Below are positions 48,650 to 61,794 of a stretch of DNA of 64,000 nucleotides, in pieces. Location: positions 4,455,424 through 4,519,423 of the forward strand of contig NC_089979.1 of the NCBI RefSeq assembly GCF_036417845.1, written 5' to 3'. Below the pieces are notes generated by a model. It was given only the letters and a program-made list of their open reading frames with translations, searched no databases and was not told the DNA's origin. The position numbers were made by a program, and so were the translations under genes. Position 1 is the stretch's first letter, and every line of letters begins with the position of its first letter. Source of the DNA: Apteryx mantelli (taxonomy: Eukaryota > Chordata > Aves > Apterygiformes > Apterygidae).

Positions 48650-48805
48650 CCCCGTGGACTCTCCATCACAAGAAATCAAGCCTGGGTGCCTTCCTGAAAG
48701 ACACACCGGAGCCCAGCCACGGGCAGGAGGCGAAGTCTCTGGTCTCTGTTTGGATGGAGGCCAGACTAGATAAGCGGCCTCCTTCCACCTTCAGAAAGTC
48801 AATCT
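48650..48805 (+). mobile_element. Old CR1 3'-end fragment of a different subfamily
   Basis: GTGGACTCTCCATCAC, ATCAAGCCTGGGTGCCTTCC, TGAAAGACAC, GAGGCCAGACTAGATAA and CCTCCTTCCACCTT follow the order of the reptile CR1 3' end 'GTGGACTCTCCATCACTTG...AAATCAAGGCTGGATGCC...GGAGGTCAGACTAGATGATC...CCCTTCTGGCCTT'. Its terminal repeats are eroded. Confidence 0.55.
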
Positions 48806-49074
48806 TTCTCTTGACTAACATAGTTCGGGCTGTCCGTCCCTCAGCAGGAGAGCCCAAAGCAGCTTTGAGGGATATCTCATGCATGCCTTGGTGCGCTGGA
48901 CCTCACAGAAACCCCTGGTGGCTTCTTCCAGCCCTGAGCTCCAGGTAATGGACACCATAGCCCGTGCATGGTGAGTGAGGATTTCTTGCCCCTCTCCAGA
49001 GCTTTTTGCACCCCTGTGCTGAGAGCACCTGTCCATAAATCTCTGATGGGGGGTACTGGGCTCACAGGTGAGGA

Positions 49075-49640
49075 GTCCCCGGTGCCCTCGAGATGGCGGG
49101 TTCACCCGGAGCGATCCTCACACGACGCGCGTCACCCCGGAGGGCCAGGCACCCTCACGCCTGCCTCCCGGCCGCCCTGCGCCCCACGGCCGCAGCCGGG
49201 GCAGCCTCCCTCCTTCCCTGGGCCCCGCAGAAGGCAGGCGCCGCAGCTCGGCCCTGCAGCCGCCGTGGCGACCGCTCGGCAAGACCCCGATGACAACAAC
49301 GTGTCGCGCTCCATCTTTTGAGGGGCTTTGTGTGTGTTTGCAGACAGGGATGGGGGGCGGGGGGGGGATCAAGTCTCGGAGGTCTGAAGAGCAGGGTCCC
49401 GCTGCGGGCAGCGTGTGGCCGTTGAGGTGAAGGGCACCGCCGCAGCGCGGCCGTTAGCTCTGAGGGGGAGGGGGAGGGGCGCCGAGCCCCGGGGGAGGCT
49501 GAGGCCGAGGCGGCGGGACCCGCCGAGACCCGCCGCGGCCTCCGCGCCGGCGGCCCCGCGCCGTCACGAGATGGCGCTGCCGGAAAGGGCGAGCGCCGCC
49601 ATGCCGCGCTCTGGGTGGCGGGCTGGGACAGGGACAGCGG
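49075..49640. promoter_or_regulatory. CpG island, probable promoter of an unidentified gene
   Basis: About 565 bp very rich in G+C and CpG, unlike anything else in the window. Promoter-type motifs: ATGGCGG at 49093-49099 and CCATCTTTT at 49311-49319 (YY1-like), and an ETS-type CCGGAAA at 49580-49586. A donor CACAG|GTGAGG at 49067/49068 marks the left edge, and weaker donors occur on both strands, so direction is undecided and it may be bidirectional. By mammalian gene order a rightward SLC45A4 start is the best guess, but no SLC45A4 coding sequence was found. Frames of up to 209 codons here reflect scarcity of stops in GC-rich DNA. Confidence 0.7.
49347..49367 (+). other. G-quadruplex-type G tract in the CpG island
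   Basis: GGG, AT, six G, C, nine G: a near-continuous G run on the + strand able to form a quadruplex. Confidence 0.55.
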
Positions 49641-49643
49641 CCC

Positions 49644-50328
49644 TTGGCGGCAGGACCGCCGTCCCCTTGGCGGCAGGTCCCCCGTCCCCTCAGGGCAGGG
49701 CTCAGACCCCATTCCTTGGTGACAGGACCCCCGTCCCTCGGTGACAGGGCTCAGACCCCATCCCCTTGGCAGCAGGTCCCCCATCCCTCAGAGCAAGGCT
49801 CAGATCCCGTACCTCGATGACAGGACTTGGACCCCCTCCCTTGGGGATAGGACACCCATCCCCCTTGGCAGCAGGTCGCTCATCCCCTCAGTGGCAGGGC
49901 TTGGACCCCGTCCCTTGATGGCAGGTCCCCCATCTCGGTGGCAGGGCTCAGCCCTTGTGCCTTGGTGACAGGACCCTCATCCCTTTCGTGACGGGACCCC
50001 TGTCCCTTTGGTGACAGGGCTCAGATGCCATCCCACAGTGGTAGGTCCCCAGCTCCTTGGTGACAAGGGTCAGACCCCATCCCCTTGGCGACAAGCCCCC
50101 CACCCCCTTGGCAGCAGGTCCTCCGTCCCCTCGGTGGCAGGGCTCAGACCCCATCCCTCAGTGGCAGTTCCCCCATCCCTTCAGTGACTGGTCCCCCATC
50201 CCCTCAGTGGCATGGCTCAGATCTATTCCTTGGTGGCAGCGCTCAGATGCTGTCCCTCTGTGGAAGGACCCACTTCCCCTCAGTGGCAGGTCCACCATCT
50301 CCTTGGTGGCAGGGATCAGACCCCATCT
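49644..50328 (+). repeat. Minisatellite, about 28 units of 20-28 bp, two unit classes
   Basis: Direct reading gives about 28 tandem units starting TTGG, TCGG or TCAG + GGCAGG. Short units (20-24 bp) run like TTGGCAGCAGGTCCCCCATC. Long units (25-28 bp) carry an extra GGCTCAGACCCC segment. The classes alternate irregularly, suggesting a partly decayed higher-order repeat. The array abuts the CpG island without a gap. Its minus strand is G-rich with repeated GGGGATGGGG blocks. Long frames crossing it are by-products of the repeat and are not called as genes. Confidence 0.92.
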
Positions 50329-53300
50329 GAGAGGGGGGACAACCCCTTACACCACAGTCTTAGGTAGGGAGTAGGACTCTGTGAGAGAGGAGCCCAAAGA
50401 TTGCTCCAAGCAACCCCCTGCTTTCCTCAGTCCTAGAGGTGAGGAAAGGGATCTCTTTCATCCACCTCAGCATGTAACGTAGCTGCGTTTTAGCCCCACA
50501 CATTCAGTCTCTCTGCGTATTGCACTGCTCCCAAAGCCAGCAGCAGGTAGGCATACGACAAGGTAGCAAAACTTGTTCAGAGTTGGAAACCATCTTTGGG
50601 GGATGCCGGGCATTCCTCTAGGTAAGCATATGGAAGGGATATAGCCCTGTGACAAGCCCTGCTTCTCACTGGACAATCCTGACACCTGTGTGGGAAGGGT
50701 CCATGCTTTCTTGCCTTGGAACGCTGTTGCATAGATGACCCTGGGAGAGCCTTTCCCATTAAGAGTCACTCTGTACTCGCTGTGGCCCTGGTCCAATCTG
50801 AATGACTCCTTTCCTCCTGCAAATACATGGGATGTCACTGGCTGTGTCTTGACTTACCCACCAGTCTGTATTACCGTGTCCTAGACTCACTCGACTAGAG
50901 CTGCTTTAATCCTCTGGGACTCTTATCCATCCCAGGACGACTGGTACAAACCCAGGTCTCCAAATGAACACTGTCAATATCTGACCTGGGTGCATTCCTG
51001 AAGCCAGGACTTGGAAATGCTTTGAGGCCAGTAATACCGAAGAGAGCACGTATGGGAACTTTTCAGCTCCAGGACAAACCCATACAGTTATACACTGCAT
51101 TAGACTATAATAGTTTCCTGTATGAAACCATGTTTTATTTGTCATCTTCCAGGACTGCTAGAAAAACTGAGAAAAGAATAGCTATGACTTGCCCCTTCCA
51201 TTTTCAAACACAAAGTGCTCCTGGTTAGGCAATGTCTTCATCTGGAATTTCCTTTGGTAACCAAGTCACTAGGGAAGGAAAAGGCCCTGATAGAAATACG
51301 TCACCACAAATCAGTCCTGTGAATCACTTACTTTGGAGTGTAGCTCCAGACTGGACCACCCGGGACATCTTACCCGTTTCCTGCAAGCACTAGCAGTATG
51401 TCTGAAAGAGCCCCCAAGAAAGTCTATTCAGAGCCCTGCTCCACCACCCCCCTCCATGTGCATCACATATCATGAAAAAAGCATCCAAGCAGCCCACTGT
51501 CAAGGTGACATTTTTATTACAAAAGATCAAATGCCTCCAACAACCATGTGCCATTACAAAAAAGCAGAAGACAGCAAGAGTGTTGCCAAGGTTTTGTGTC
51601 CCTGTCAGATGATGTCACCCTTATGCTACAGAGAAGGAAGGACCCAGCCCAGTTCCTTTCTGACACCATATCTGACTGTGGGATAAAACCTGGATGCACA
51701 GGCAAGGAGGGCACCCAAACCATTTCTCTTTCCCACTAAGAGCACAAGTGGAGTGCTTGTCCTCCCCACACAGCCTATTTTCAGTCAGGCCAGTACATGC
51801 TTCCAGAGAACGGAGAGAAAAGAGCCCCCCAAAAAAAAGAAACCTAAAGCCAAGTTCTGCATCAAGGAGGAAAGGTTTCCTTCCTCCTGGCATAAACTCT
51901 GAAACATGGGAATAATTCAAAATTGTGAGAATAGTGTAGCAAACCAAAAATGACAGCAATGATCACACCCTTCCAATGCCTTGCTGGGGATATCAACAAA
52001 TCCCAAAGCCTCATCCAGCCAATTTTTCATCTCTTTCACTATCCTGCAGTCCCTTTCTCAAATTTACCCATTCCACCTTGAAATAGGTTTGGTGCCTCTC
52101 ATTGGAAAGCTTTCCTAGGATGTCCCTGAGGCTTAGAAATATTATTCTCCTTCCCAGCCCAAAGATGCCCATGTCCATTTTATTCCCATTTGATCTTCCA
52201 TTAGTACTATCTTTTAACATATATGCCTCTTATGCCCCGGTGTACTTACAAAGAGCCACTGGAGCATCTTTCAGCCTTGGTTGACTAAGTGATCCACAAG
52301 CTCCTCTCACAAAACTGATCTCCTTTTTCCCTGATCATCCAAGGGACAGTCTGAACTCCCTGAGACTATGTGCAATACTCTGGATGCTGGATTGTAACTC
52401 CCAATACTTAATTCCTCCTTGGTTTCATTTAGACACAGAAATTTCATGGCTCAGAATGCAGTAAGGGAGCAAATATTTCCATTATCTCCTATTCTATCCC
52501 TGATTGCACATACCTCTCTCCGTGACACAGTTTGCTGCAAGGCCATGAGGCATCCATATGCTGGGAACATTTTCTGATGTTCCTTTCTTAATCCATTTGA
52601 ACCCTAACAATTTGACAGGTCAGGCAGACCTAACAGGTTTTGCTACCAGCTGGCAGAGGAGAACATAATAGCTCATCCCCCTTTAACTAGGACTCAAAGG
52701 GCTAGAAGGCCATCCCAGCCTCCAGCCCCGTGAAATGCACAGTTCAGTGGGCCGTTCAGAGAGACAATCAACAGTAATCTTGGAGCCTTCCCTGTAATTC
52801 GCACTCACGTGGACAGGACATGTAACCTGCCTGTGATTCATCTCATTCTCAGGCAAACTGCCACAAAGGAAGAACATTGAAAATGGCCCGTGATGACTCC
52901 TTGCAGCTTCACTCCAAATAAAACAGGAGAAGGAGCAGCAGCTGCAGAGCATATTTCAAAACATGGAGCCACAATGAAACGGTGACACAGCAATTCGCAC
53001 AAGCCCAAAACAGAGCAAACCTCTGACATAAGCAGCCTCTTTTACAACCCAGCCTACAAAGGCAGGGAGCTCTCCTGGCTGGTCATTTGATTTGTTTCTG
53101 AGTGACAAGTTCATGCAGAAAAACATAGTGATATTATGGTCAGAAATAGTTGTACACAGCGGTGAGGCAGCTCCAGAAATTGCCCTCTTTGCCCTTTTCC
53201 CTTTTAGCAAAGCAGTGTTGTGTTCTGGAGGCTCCTGCTATTTCATAGGCAGGGGACCCCCAGCCTTGCAGAAGAAATCTAGACTCCACAGAGGCAGGGT

Positions 53301-56300
53301 AGTGAATGGCTACATCTGACTAAATAACCTTATGGATAAATGATACAGCTTTGGCACTGCTGTCCATCAGGGCCCTGGGGCCATTTGTATCCTCTACCCT
53401 AAAACATTTTCCTACCATTATAGACTGTGCTTTGCTCTGCATGGGGACACATTCTTACTTAAACCACATTAAACCACTGTGTTGACACTATGAGTAATAA
53501 TTAAAGCAACTTTATTTCTATGTAGCTTCACTCACTTTGACCCAGTTTAATGAGGCCACTTTAAATTCACCCGTTTGGTTATTCCAGTTTAACTTGCAAA
53601 GGTGGCTCTGCACAGATGAGCTCCCCCATAATGGCTCTATGCTAGTTCTTTATTCCACACTGCAGGTTTCTCTGAGCTTTAGTTTATTTCGGAAGACGAT
53701 TAAACTAATCCACAAAAAAGATTCCTTGTGCAAAAGCCACAGTGCCAAGAGCTAGAGCAGGATGGCTGGGGGTTCAGATCCACAGCCTGGTTTCTTATGC
53801 CATGACTTTCCTCAATAGAGATGTCTCAACTTGGGAAAGAGCTCTGAAAACCCCAGTGGGAAGGATTAACCTGGCTAATTGTAGGGTACTATCTACATCC
53901 TGGGTGGAGATGATTTCTACATAAACCTGGCACCCACTTCGACTGTATCTACTTTCCCCTGCATTTGCTAACATGGGATTTACCTAATCCTCTTACCAGT
54001 CACACCCATCTGATGAGCTGAGCCTAACCTTTAGGTCTGAGCTGGTACCAGAGCCATAACAAGGGAGGCCAGAGACATGCAGAGCAGGGCAAATACAGCT
54101 GCCCCAACCCAGGGAGAGGAGCAGAATGGATGGGGCAGGGGTGTCAGGCAAAAAGGGTGTCCTGCGAGGCTCTGGGTTTGTTGGCAAGTCTCAGGCCACA
54201 AAATTTGAAGGGAGCATTAACAACTCAGCCTGTGATAGCATGGGACATCCTAGCTCAGACATCATTCGGACCTCTTGGCACATCATTTGTTTGGACAGAA
54301 ATGGGGTAGGAGGGTACACAAAGGCCAGCTCCCTTGCTCCTAGAAGAGGCAGCACCCAAGTCAACCTCATCAGCAAAGGATGACCCCAGCTGAAGGCATG
54401 GAAAAGGAAAAGTTGCAAATGGCTTTTGTGAGGAGGCCAAGCTATGTCCCAAGTAATCTTGCTTGCTGACTGTACAAGAGCCAGCAAAGCATCACTGTGT
54501 ACATATAACTAGCTTTCAAAACAGAGAACATGGTGGGTGTCTTCAGGAGGACTGTCAAGCATGTGAAGGGAAACTCAAAGGGAGGTGATAGCTGCTACTG
54601 TAATTTTCTTAAGTGTTAGTTATGCCTCTGTTTGTATATGTAAATCAAATTTCCCATGGGTTGGAAACTGTATTCTCAGGAACTTTCAAGCTGATCTGTA
54701 TCTCCATAAAAGCCCTGTCTTCATCAGAGACTCTATTTCATTAGATGAAGCAAGCGTCTCATCATTTGAAAGAAGCCTTTGTGCATTTGTCTTAAAACTC
54801 CAGCTTCTGCAAAGTCCCACCAGCTAGAGTATTTTATTCAGAGAGTTCACCCTTCTGCTGTGGTACAGGCTGCCAGTGTGTTTCAGATGAAATTCTGGTT
54901 CTGGCAGAAGGTTCAAGTCTGCCCAAGGTTATAACCAATCAGTGAAATTAGCAGTGGCTTCATCTCAGTTAACCTCAAATTGCCTATGTCTACACAGATG
55001 CACCTTGAAGCAATTGAACTGGAGCTTTCCCCTGGCACTGGATCAAGCACCATGAATTTGCATTTGAGTTTCAGCTCATACTGCATGTAAAGTTTATCCA
55101 GACAACAGGCATATATAAGCATTTATGATCTGCTTCCCTTCCATCCTTCTATTTCCACAGCAAATTGCTGAGGAGTGCTCCTGAAAGCCTTTTAAAGCAG
55201 TCAAAATATATATATGTAGGGTTTTTGTAGACTAAAAAAATTGGTATAAATACAAATAAGAGTCTGCTACTCTGTTACAAAGCTCATATTCAGTCTATGT
55301 GAAAGCACCTCCATGTGCAGCACAAGACCGTATCCGTGCAGAGAGAAAGCATTCATATGTAATAGGTGGCCAATATAGCACGGAGTTACAATACTTGCAA
55401 ATTATCCCATTCATCCACACCATTCCCAGCATTTCAGGACCTGGAGGTCACCAGGACTGTATCTCTGGATCTAGCTTTGGTCACTGAGGTCCTGTCACCA
55501 TCTACACTGGGAGAAACAAGCAGATGGAAAAATCAGCGGCACTCTGGAGAACGTGGGAGTTTGGCTTATTGCAACGGCTGGGGAACCACATAGGTCAGCA
55601 CTTGCTGTTGCAGTTTATGTATATAAACTTTGCTCCTGGGATTGCCCCACGTTGCATCATGATGTTCAGGTCAGCCTGACAGCCCATATGGACTGGTAGG
55701 ACTCTGGTCTGGAGTCCAGATATCACTACTGAAGTTTTGAAAGACCTAGAATTTTTTGCAGATCAACACAAGATATTTTAAGGTATTTTTTGATACTTGG
55801 GAGTGAGTTAGGCTCTTTGGAGAGGGTAGCCATTGCATTAGGAGGTACAAACCCCAGCTCTATATGATATGGCCTTACCCAACTGCAGGTCCATAGAGAC
55901 AGCTAGGAATAGCCAAAGCACAGACTGATTCTTGCTCTATGCTGCAAAGGATGGAGGTCCCCTGAAAATCACTAGATCCCCCTCTAAGTTTGCCATGTAG
56001 ACTCTCTGTCCTCATTAGAGGAGAAGAGGACATCTCTTTTAAATGCCTTTGTTTCCAGTGCTAAAGATCATGAATTAAATCTTTGCCATTGTTGTTACTG
56101 TAGCCCTTACCAGTTCTCATCAGGAGCATCCCTTTTCAGGAGGGATAGGGAAGGGAATAAGAACACATCCAGCAGATCATTCATCCACGTATTCATTACC
56201 AGACTATGATGTGGATCTTTATGTTTCTCAGGCCATGAACCATCCTGATGTCACAAGCCATACAGCAGTTTGATCCAGCAAAGTTCTAGCAGCAACACAA

Positions 56301-56520
56301 ACAAAGCCCTGAAGATGTTATTGGCATTGGATGCATTGGGGAGGGCAGATCACATGAAGAAATTAATTAATGGTTAACACTCAGCTTTTTGTGCAAATAG
56401 CAATGTCAACAACTCCGTATTCTTGCAAAATAGAGCCATCAGCGTATCATGGCCAAATCTCTTTCACAGTGCCCTAAAACCGGGCAGCAAGAGTTTGCTG
56501 AGATGTGTGCATGTAAGGAA

Positions 56521-56680
56521 ACATACACAGAAAATCACAGTACATACAGAAAATCACAGAGCCATAATGCAGCCAGAGACAGGCATGTAGCCCATGCCTT
56601 CCCAGGTCTCCAGGACTTTACTTCATCATTCCATGCAATACGCTGTGTTTCTCCCCTTGTGATACGCTGTGTTTTTCCCC
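56521..56680 (+). repeat. Two independent short tandem duplications
   Basis: Two copies of ACATACA(CA)GAAAATCACAG at 56521-56561, and two copies of ATACGCTGTGTTTYTCCCC at 56638-56680 with a 24-bp period. Slippage products; no function visible. Confidence 0.8.
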
Positions 56681-58319
56681 ATGAAGCTCTGCAGAAGGAC
56701 AGCTTGCCACCACCAGCAGGGCAGTGATGTGTTACAAAACCTCAAAAAACTACAGGGCTCAGAGACCTTCTTGGGATCTGGCCGGAGGAACTCAGACATG
56801 GGTCCAAAGTAGAAGCCTGTTTACATGGGGAGCAAGTTACAGTGAGAGATACCAGCCTTCATTCTCCTGTTTGGGGGCATAACATCCAATCTGAGGCATT
56901 AACCTGCAAATTTGCAATTTTGAGTAGTCTATACAAGTGATACGAACTGAACAACAATGATGGCTGGAGGAGGTGGCAGAGATCTGTCCTGGGGGTCAGA
57001 GCATAGGCTGAGCTATAGCAGAGGTCTGCCTGGATACCTGCCAGGCAATCCTCTTGTCTCTCCCCTTACAAAACAGTGCTCAACTCCAGCTCAAAATCTT
57101 GTGATGTTTGTGAAACACAGTGGGGTCTTGGCAAAAGGCACAGTGAGGTGCCTAGGACTTGCTTACCTGGTCCACATATCCGGTAGTTGAACTGCATTTC
57201 TCTGGTTAAAAGCAGACACGGGGTTCTTTCAAAGCACATGAGGCTTTAAATCCCCATTTCACTTCATTATTTCTTTCTTTAGCACTTTGGAAAAATCTTC
57301 TTCCTGGCTGATTCTCATCTCCACCTAAAACTCTTCAGTCTTGGATCCAGGTGCTGTGATGTAAATCAGGTAGTGTCAAGGAAAAAAATATCTATCCTGT
57401 TAGAATGACAACGAATCCCTTGCTTTAAAAAAAAAAAAGAGTCATTAGTATTGACACATTTGACAATAATGGTATTACTGTGTGCTGGTCCCAGCCCACA
57501 TTAATCAGTCCCTTTGCCCACTGTCCTTCTGGACACACAGACACTTGCAGATTGTAATGCTTTTTTTTCCATCTTTTTATAAATCCGCCCACAGACACGG
57601 ACACAGATAAATACATGTTTATCATTACAAAGCATGGTTTTTGCCTCATTTCCCTTTTAAACCTTTATGTCCTGGAGTTTCTGCCAGAATAGTCGCTACA
57701 TTCATCCCCTCTGCTAAAGCTCAGACCATCATCCTCAGCTGTCTCCAGAGACGAGACCGCCACCATTCCCTTACCTGCCGTACAGCCCCACAGCCGGTGG
57801 CAGTCCCTGTCTGAAAGAGGACTTCACAGCAGAGACAAAACAGGAGAATGAAAGAAAAGGATCAGCTCATACAACTTCCAGAGACTCACTTCCTCCTCTA
57901 GCATCTTTCCAGATCATAGCCCTGACTATTCTGACCAGCATAAGGGGCAGGCAGAGGGACCTGGAAGACATATGTGTCTCCAAGCTGTTCAGAAGCCCTC
58001 TGCAAAACCTCTGCCTGACCAGGCTCTCCATTACATCCTCAACTGGGAGGGCTGCACTGATATACTGGTTCTCTAGCAGGCATAAACCACGTGTTGCTGA
58101 GCACCAGATCTTTTTCCCTTGGCCCATTTATAGGAAAGGAGGTCACTTAGTCCTTGCTCACTTGGCTGGGCTACTCAACACAGGGAAGACATTAGTTTTG
58201 TGCAGTTACTCACATAGGCTGCAGCTTTTTCCTCTGCAAAACCAGTGTGATCATATCAGCCAAGAAGGAGCTGAAATAATATCTATAAGGTTTAAACCCC
58301 TGGTGCTACACCTCATGAA

Positions 58320-58420
58320 GACTCTGGGACAGAGTCTGAGCTGGTGTGAATGAGTGTAGCACCACCAAGGTTGCTTAAACTGGTGTAAATCAGGACAGAT
58401 CTGGATCCTTTGCTTCTGGT
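58320..58420. repeat. Sauropsid repeat relic with GGTGTAAATCAGG core
   Basis: GAGCTGGTGTGAATGAGTG and AAACTGGTGTAAATCAGGAC resemble the 'ACTGGTGTAAATCAGGAGTAAC' repeat common in turtles and crocodilians. Diverged; family name uncertain. Confidence 0.3.
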
Positions 58421-61400
58421 GCATCCCTGCCTTGTGTGATGACTTAATAAACACTAGCTAATAATAACATTTAGTCTCCCAGCCTGTGCGCTGTTCAGAA
58501 TATCAATGTATTTCACCAGGAGCACAATAACATGACTTTCTCTATCCTTCCTAATCATAAAAACGTCCTCTCCTCCCACATCCAGGGAAATGGTGAAGTC
58601 ATTTATCCTCTAAATTATACTGAAAAGTCAACAGAAGCGGCAGAGTCCTTGTTTTACCTGACGTTCCATTTCAAAAGGAGCAATGCAAGAGCCTCTGTCA
58701 TGGCAACTGATCGTCCCTAGCAGACGAGCTGTCTCCAAGCCTCTCCGATTACATCTTTGCTGTTATAATTCACATCCTGCACCTATTAGTGATAAGGTCA
58801 ATAGGAGCAAATACAATGGGAGCTGCTGAAAACTCTGCTGTTGTTGCACATGCTCTCAACTACACTCAGTGCGCTACAGAGACCAAAAATAACTTCCTGG
58901 TCTCCCAGAGTGGCATGGAAAATATTTCCCTGTATTTTGGGGGTTACAGATAACCTCCTTTCTTTAGGTTTATGGTGGCATCTATTCCCCACAAGGGCTG
59001 CTCCTCCAGGAGAGATGAACACAAATATTCCTTGGAGGCATGTTTTCCCCTACACTCTGCAAAAGTGCTCTCACCCCAGAGACCTCCATGCCCTCCTTAC
59101 AAGGGCAGGAAATTACTATCCCTCACTCTCTCCGTCTCCTATGTATGCACATGCAGCTTTAACTCAATAATTCCCCCTTCCTTTCTTTTTTTTTTTTTCC
59201 AACATCCTCAGCTTAATCTTCTTATTACAGGTCTTGTAATGTTTGTACAAGGGTGTGAGCTCTCAGTGCATGCCCTTGGCAGAGTAGCAACATTGCTTGT
59301 GCCCTCCGTTGTTCCTCTAAACTAAACTAAATAAAGGTAACCCCTGAAAGTCCCAGAGGCTCTTTCCTGCTAGTCTTTAAGGCAAGAGAAAATGCTACAG
59401 GAGCTCTGGTTCCTCCCTAAGAGCAACCACATTCGTACGTGCTAAACAGTGCTACAGCAATGGGCAAAAAAGTCAAGATTTGACTCATGTTTCAGCAGGG
59501 AGTGGTTCCTCTTAGGGCAAATTATGGCTTTGCTGCCTAGACTTGGTGTTTCAACACAAGGTCTTCCACTCCAGGAGCTGTCTATCAGCTGCTGAAGTTG
59601 AACTAAATCACAGTTCACCCAGGCAGGGGCCTCCTTCCTCTTTCCTGAGGAGGTCCTCAAGCACAGGGCTGAGAGGACTTCCACCACTTGAGACATCTTG
59701 TCAGTACATGACAGCCAAAAGAGCCCACAGCCCCACAGCACTTCCACACCACGTAGTCCTGGACCAGCCTCAGGAAGAGCCTGAGACACCAAAAGGTCCT
59801 GTCCTTTGCCCCAGAGCAGGGTGTCCTGGATGGACTGGATGTCCTAAGTGTCAATGGAAAGACCACACATTTCTGTGTAAATCTCTTGAACACCCAGCAG
59901 GACTTCCCCTGTCCTCATCTTTCCTCTGACGCACAAAAAGTATTAGAAAAAATTACTTCTGCTCAAGTTCCCTGGATATATTGCTTCTCCCACCCACTTT
60001 TCCCATTTCTTCCCATGATATCTCTCACTGCCTTTCTATCTGGGAACCTTTGTGAAGGTCTAGTCCTGCAGATAAGCCACTGCTACCATATCACAAAAGC
60101 CACTAGCACAAGTTCACTTTGCAGCAAAAAGAAGGGAAGGGAATCCCAGTTCCTTTTCCCCTGCGCATTTGAAAATGTAACTCACATATACAAGGACAGT
60201 GAACCTAGAACTGCTATTGCAGTCATATCTGGAGATCTTGGAAGCCAGCAAGGCCCCACTCTGCTATCTTGCATGGGGTCACATGGTAATTCCCTACCCC
60301 AAGTAAGTTAAACAGGCAGAGCAGGGAGAGGCAAGGCACTCCCCTGTTGGGCAGGAGAAGAAGGGATTCAAAGACCCTTCACTATAAATTTCTTACTGCT
60401 TTGGCCACAGAGAGGGATCCCTTTGCTGGGACTGATAGGTCTAGCTGTCCCCAGACTCCCACAAAGCACAGGAACTTCTGTGTTTTCAGAGGTGCTAAAG
60501 GCTTTGACTTTCCTGATTCAGCTGCAAAAAAACACCAGCTTTCTTGACAGCTGCAACTATGGTAATGACTCACTGCCAGAACAAACATCTGTGTCTCATC
60601 TAACATACAGCGAAGTACAAAAAAGCACCAAGTTATTCTGTAAAGAAACCAACAATGATCTGATGACCAGGCCAAGAGGAGGCAGGTTTGAAACTGCTTT
60701 GCATTGCTTTGCAGTCTCCAGAGCATCATTAATATCTACAGGGATGTGTGGGGCCTGGAACCAGGATCACATGCCCTTGCACCGGATTTAGAGATGTCGA
60801 GCACCAAAACTTGTGAGCAGCCAGCTGCTCAGGGAAGCAGGCCAGGATTCATTAGGAGGGGTCAAATCCTGCAGAGTAGGAATAAGATCTCCTCTGAAAC
60901 AGGAAAGATAAATTTCCCAGGGATCACTGTACCAAGCCTGACCAAGCCTCCCAGGAGTCCAAGCAGCTCAGCACACCTAATTCTGCCAGCAGGAAGAGCT
61001 TCTGCTTTTAACCTACCTTGACTGACCTCCTGAGGAATATTCCCTGTGACCAGGCTAGACTCCAGACACCGAGGTTTGAGGGACATTGTTCTGTTGGTCC
61101 CTCCAGGCAAAGAGCAGGTCAGCTCACAAGTCCCACTGAGCAAACCCCCCAGGTTCTTCCCCACATCAGCCCAGGAAGCTCTTCCTGGTCGAACATGGGG
61201 GCTGCACAGCCTCTGGATTGGAGCCCATAACACCTGTGCCCTGGACTGAGGAAGACTGACATGACCCTGTATGCATGGGGCAAGCTCTAGAGACATCAAA
61301 GCATGCACAAGGCTAAAAGAGTCCGTCATTGTACTCACTGCCTCTGCTCATGCCATTGTTTCTCAGGAAACTGCCTGGTGTTTGCTTCTCCAGCACTAAC

Positions 61401-61794
61401 AAGGTCCAAATTGTGTGGGGTGCTCCAGGTGGGAGATTGGAATGCTCCCCAGACTATTTGGCATATTAGAGACCATCTGGTGGCTGTGTTTGGTTTGGGA
61501 GTGAGACTCATGGCCCAGAGGAACCTAAGAACTTCTGAAAATCCATCAGAGCTTGACTCCCAGCTGCTGCTTCTGAAAACCTTGCCACCCCAGAACCCAC
61601 ATGAACTGCAAGTGTGTTCTTGAAGAGGGAAAAAGACCCAAACTTCTCACCTTAAAATCCCTAATTCAAATTCAGCTTCATGGGGGTAAAAGTTCGGAAG
61701 AGTCATTCTCTCATCTAAACCAAATCTGGCAGTTTGAATGTTCCCCTTACATCAAAACTCAGGTAAATGAGCTTGAACAAAGATGAGGGGTCAT

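Larger units (their letters stand above)
50329..61794. other. Non-coding; possibly an intron of the gene starting at the CpG island
   Basis: No coding exon recognised on either strand over about 11.5 kb. Small items: two short tandem duplications (56521-56561, 56638-56680), a 12-A run (57427-57438), a 13-T run (59186-59198), a repeat relic at about 58320-58420, and TTTAA-rich inverted words near 53450-53720 that may be another eroded DNA transposon. Confidence 0.4.

Noticed and set aside
49155..49784. 209-codon minus-strand frame across the CpG island and minisatellite
   Set aside because: Stops are rare in GC-rich DNA, and half of the frame is translated minisatellite. The Ala/Arg/Pro/Gly-rich text resembles no protein.
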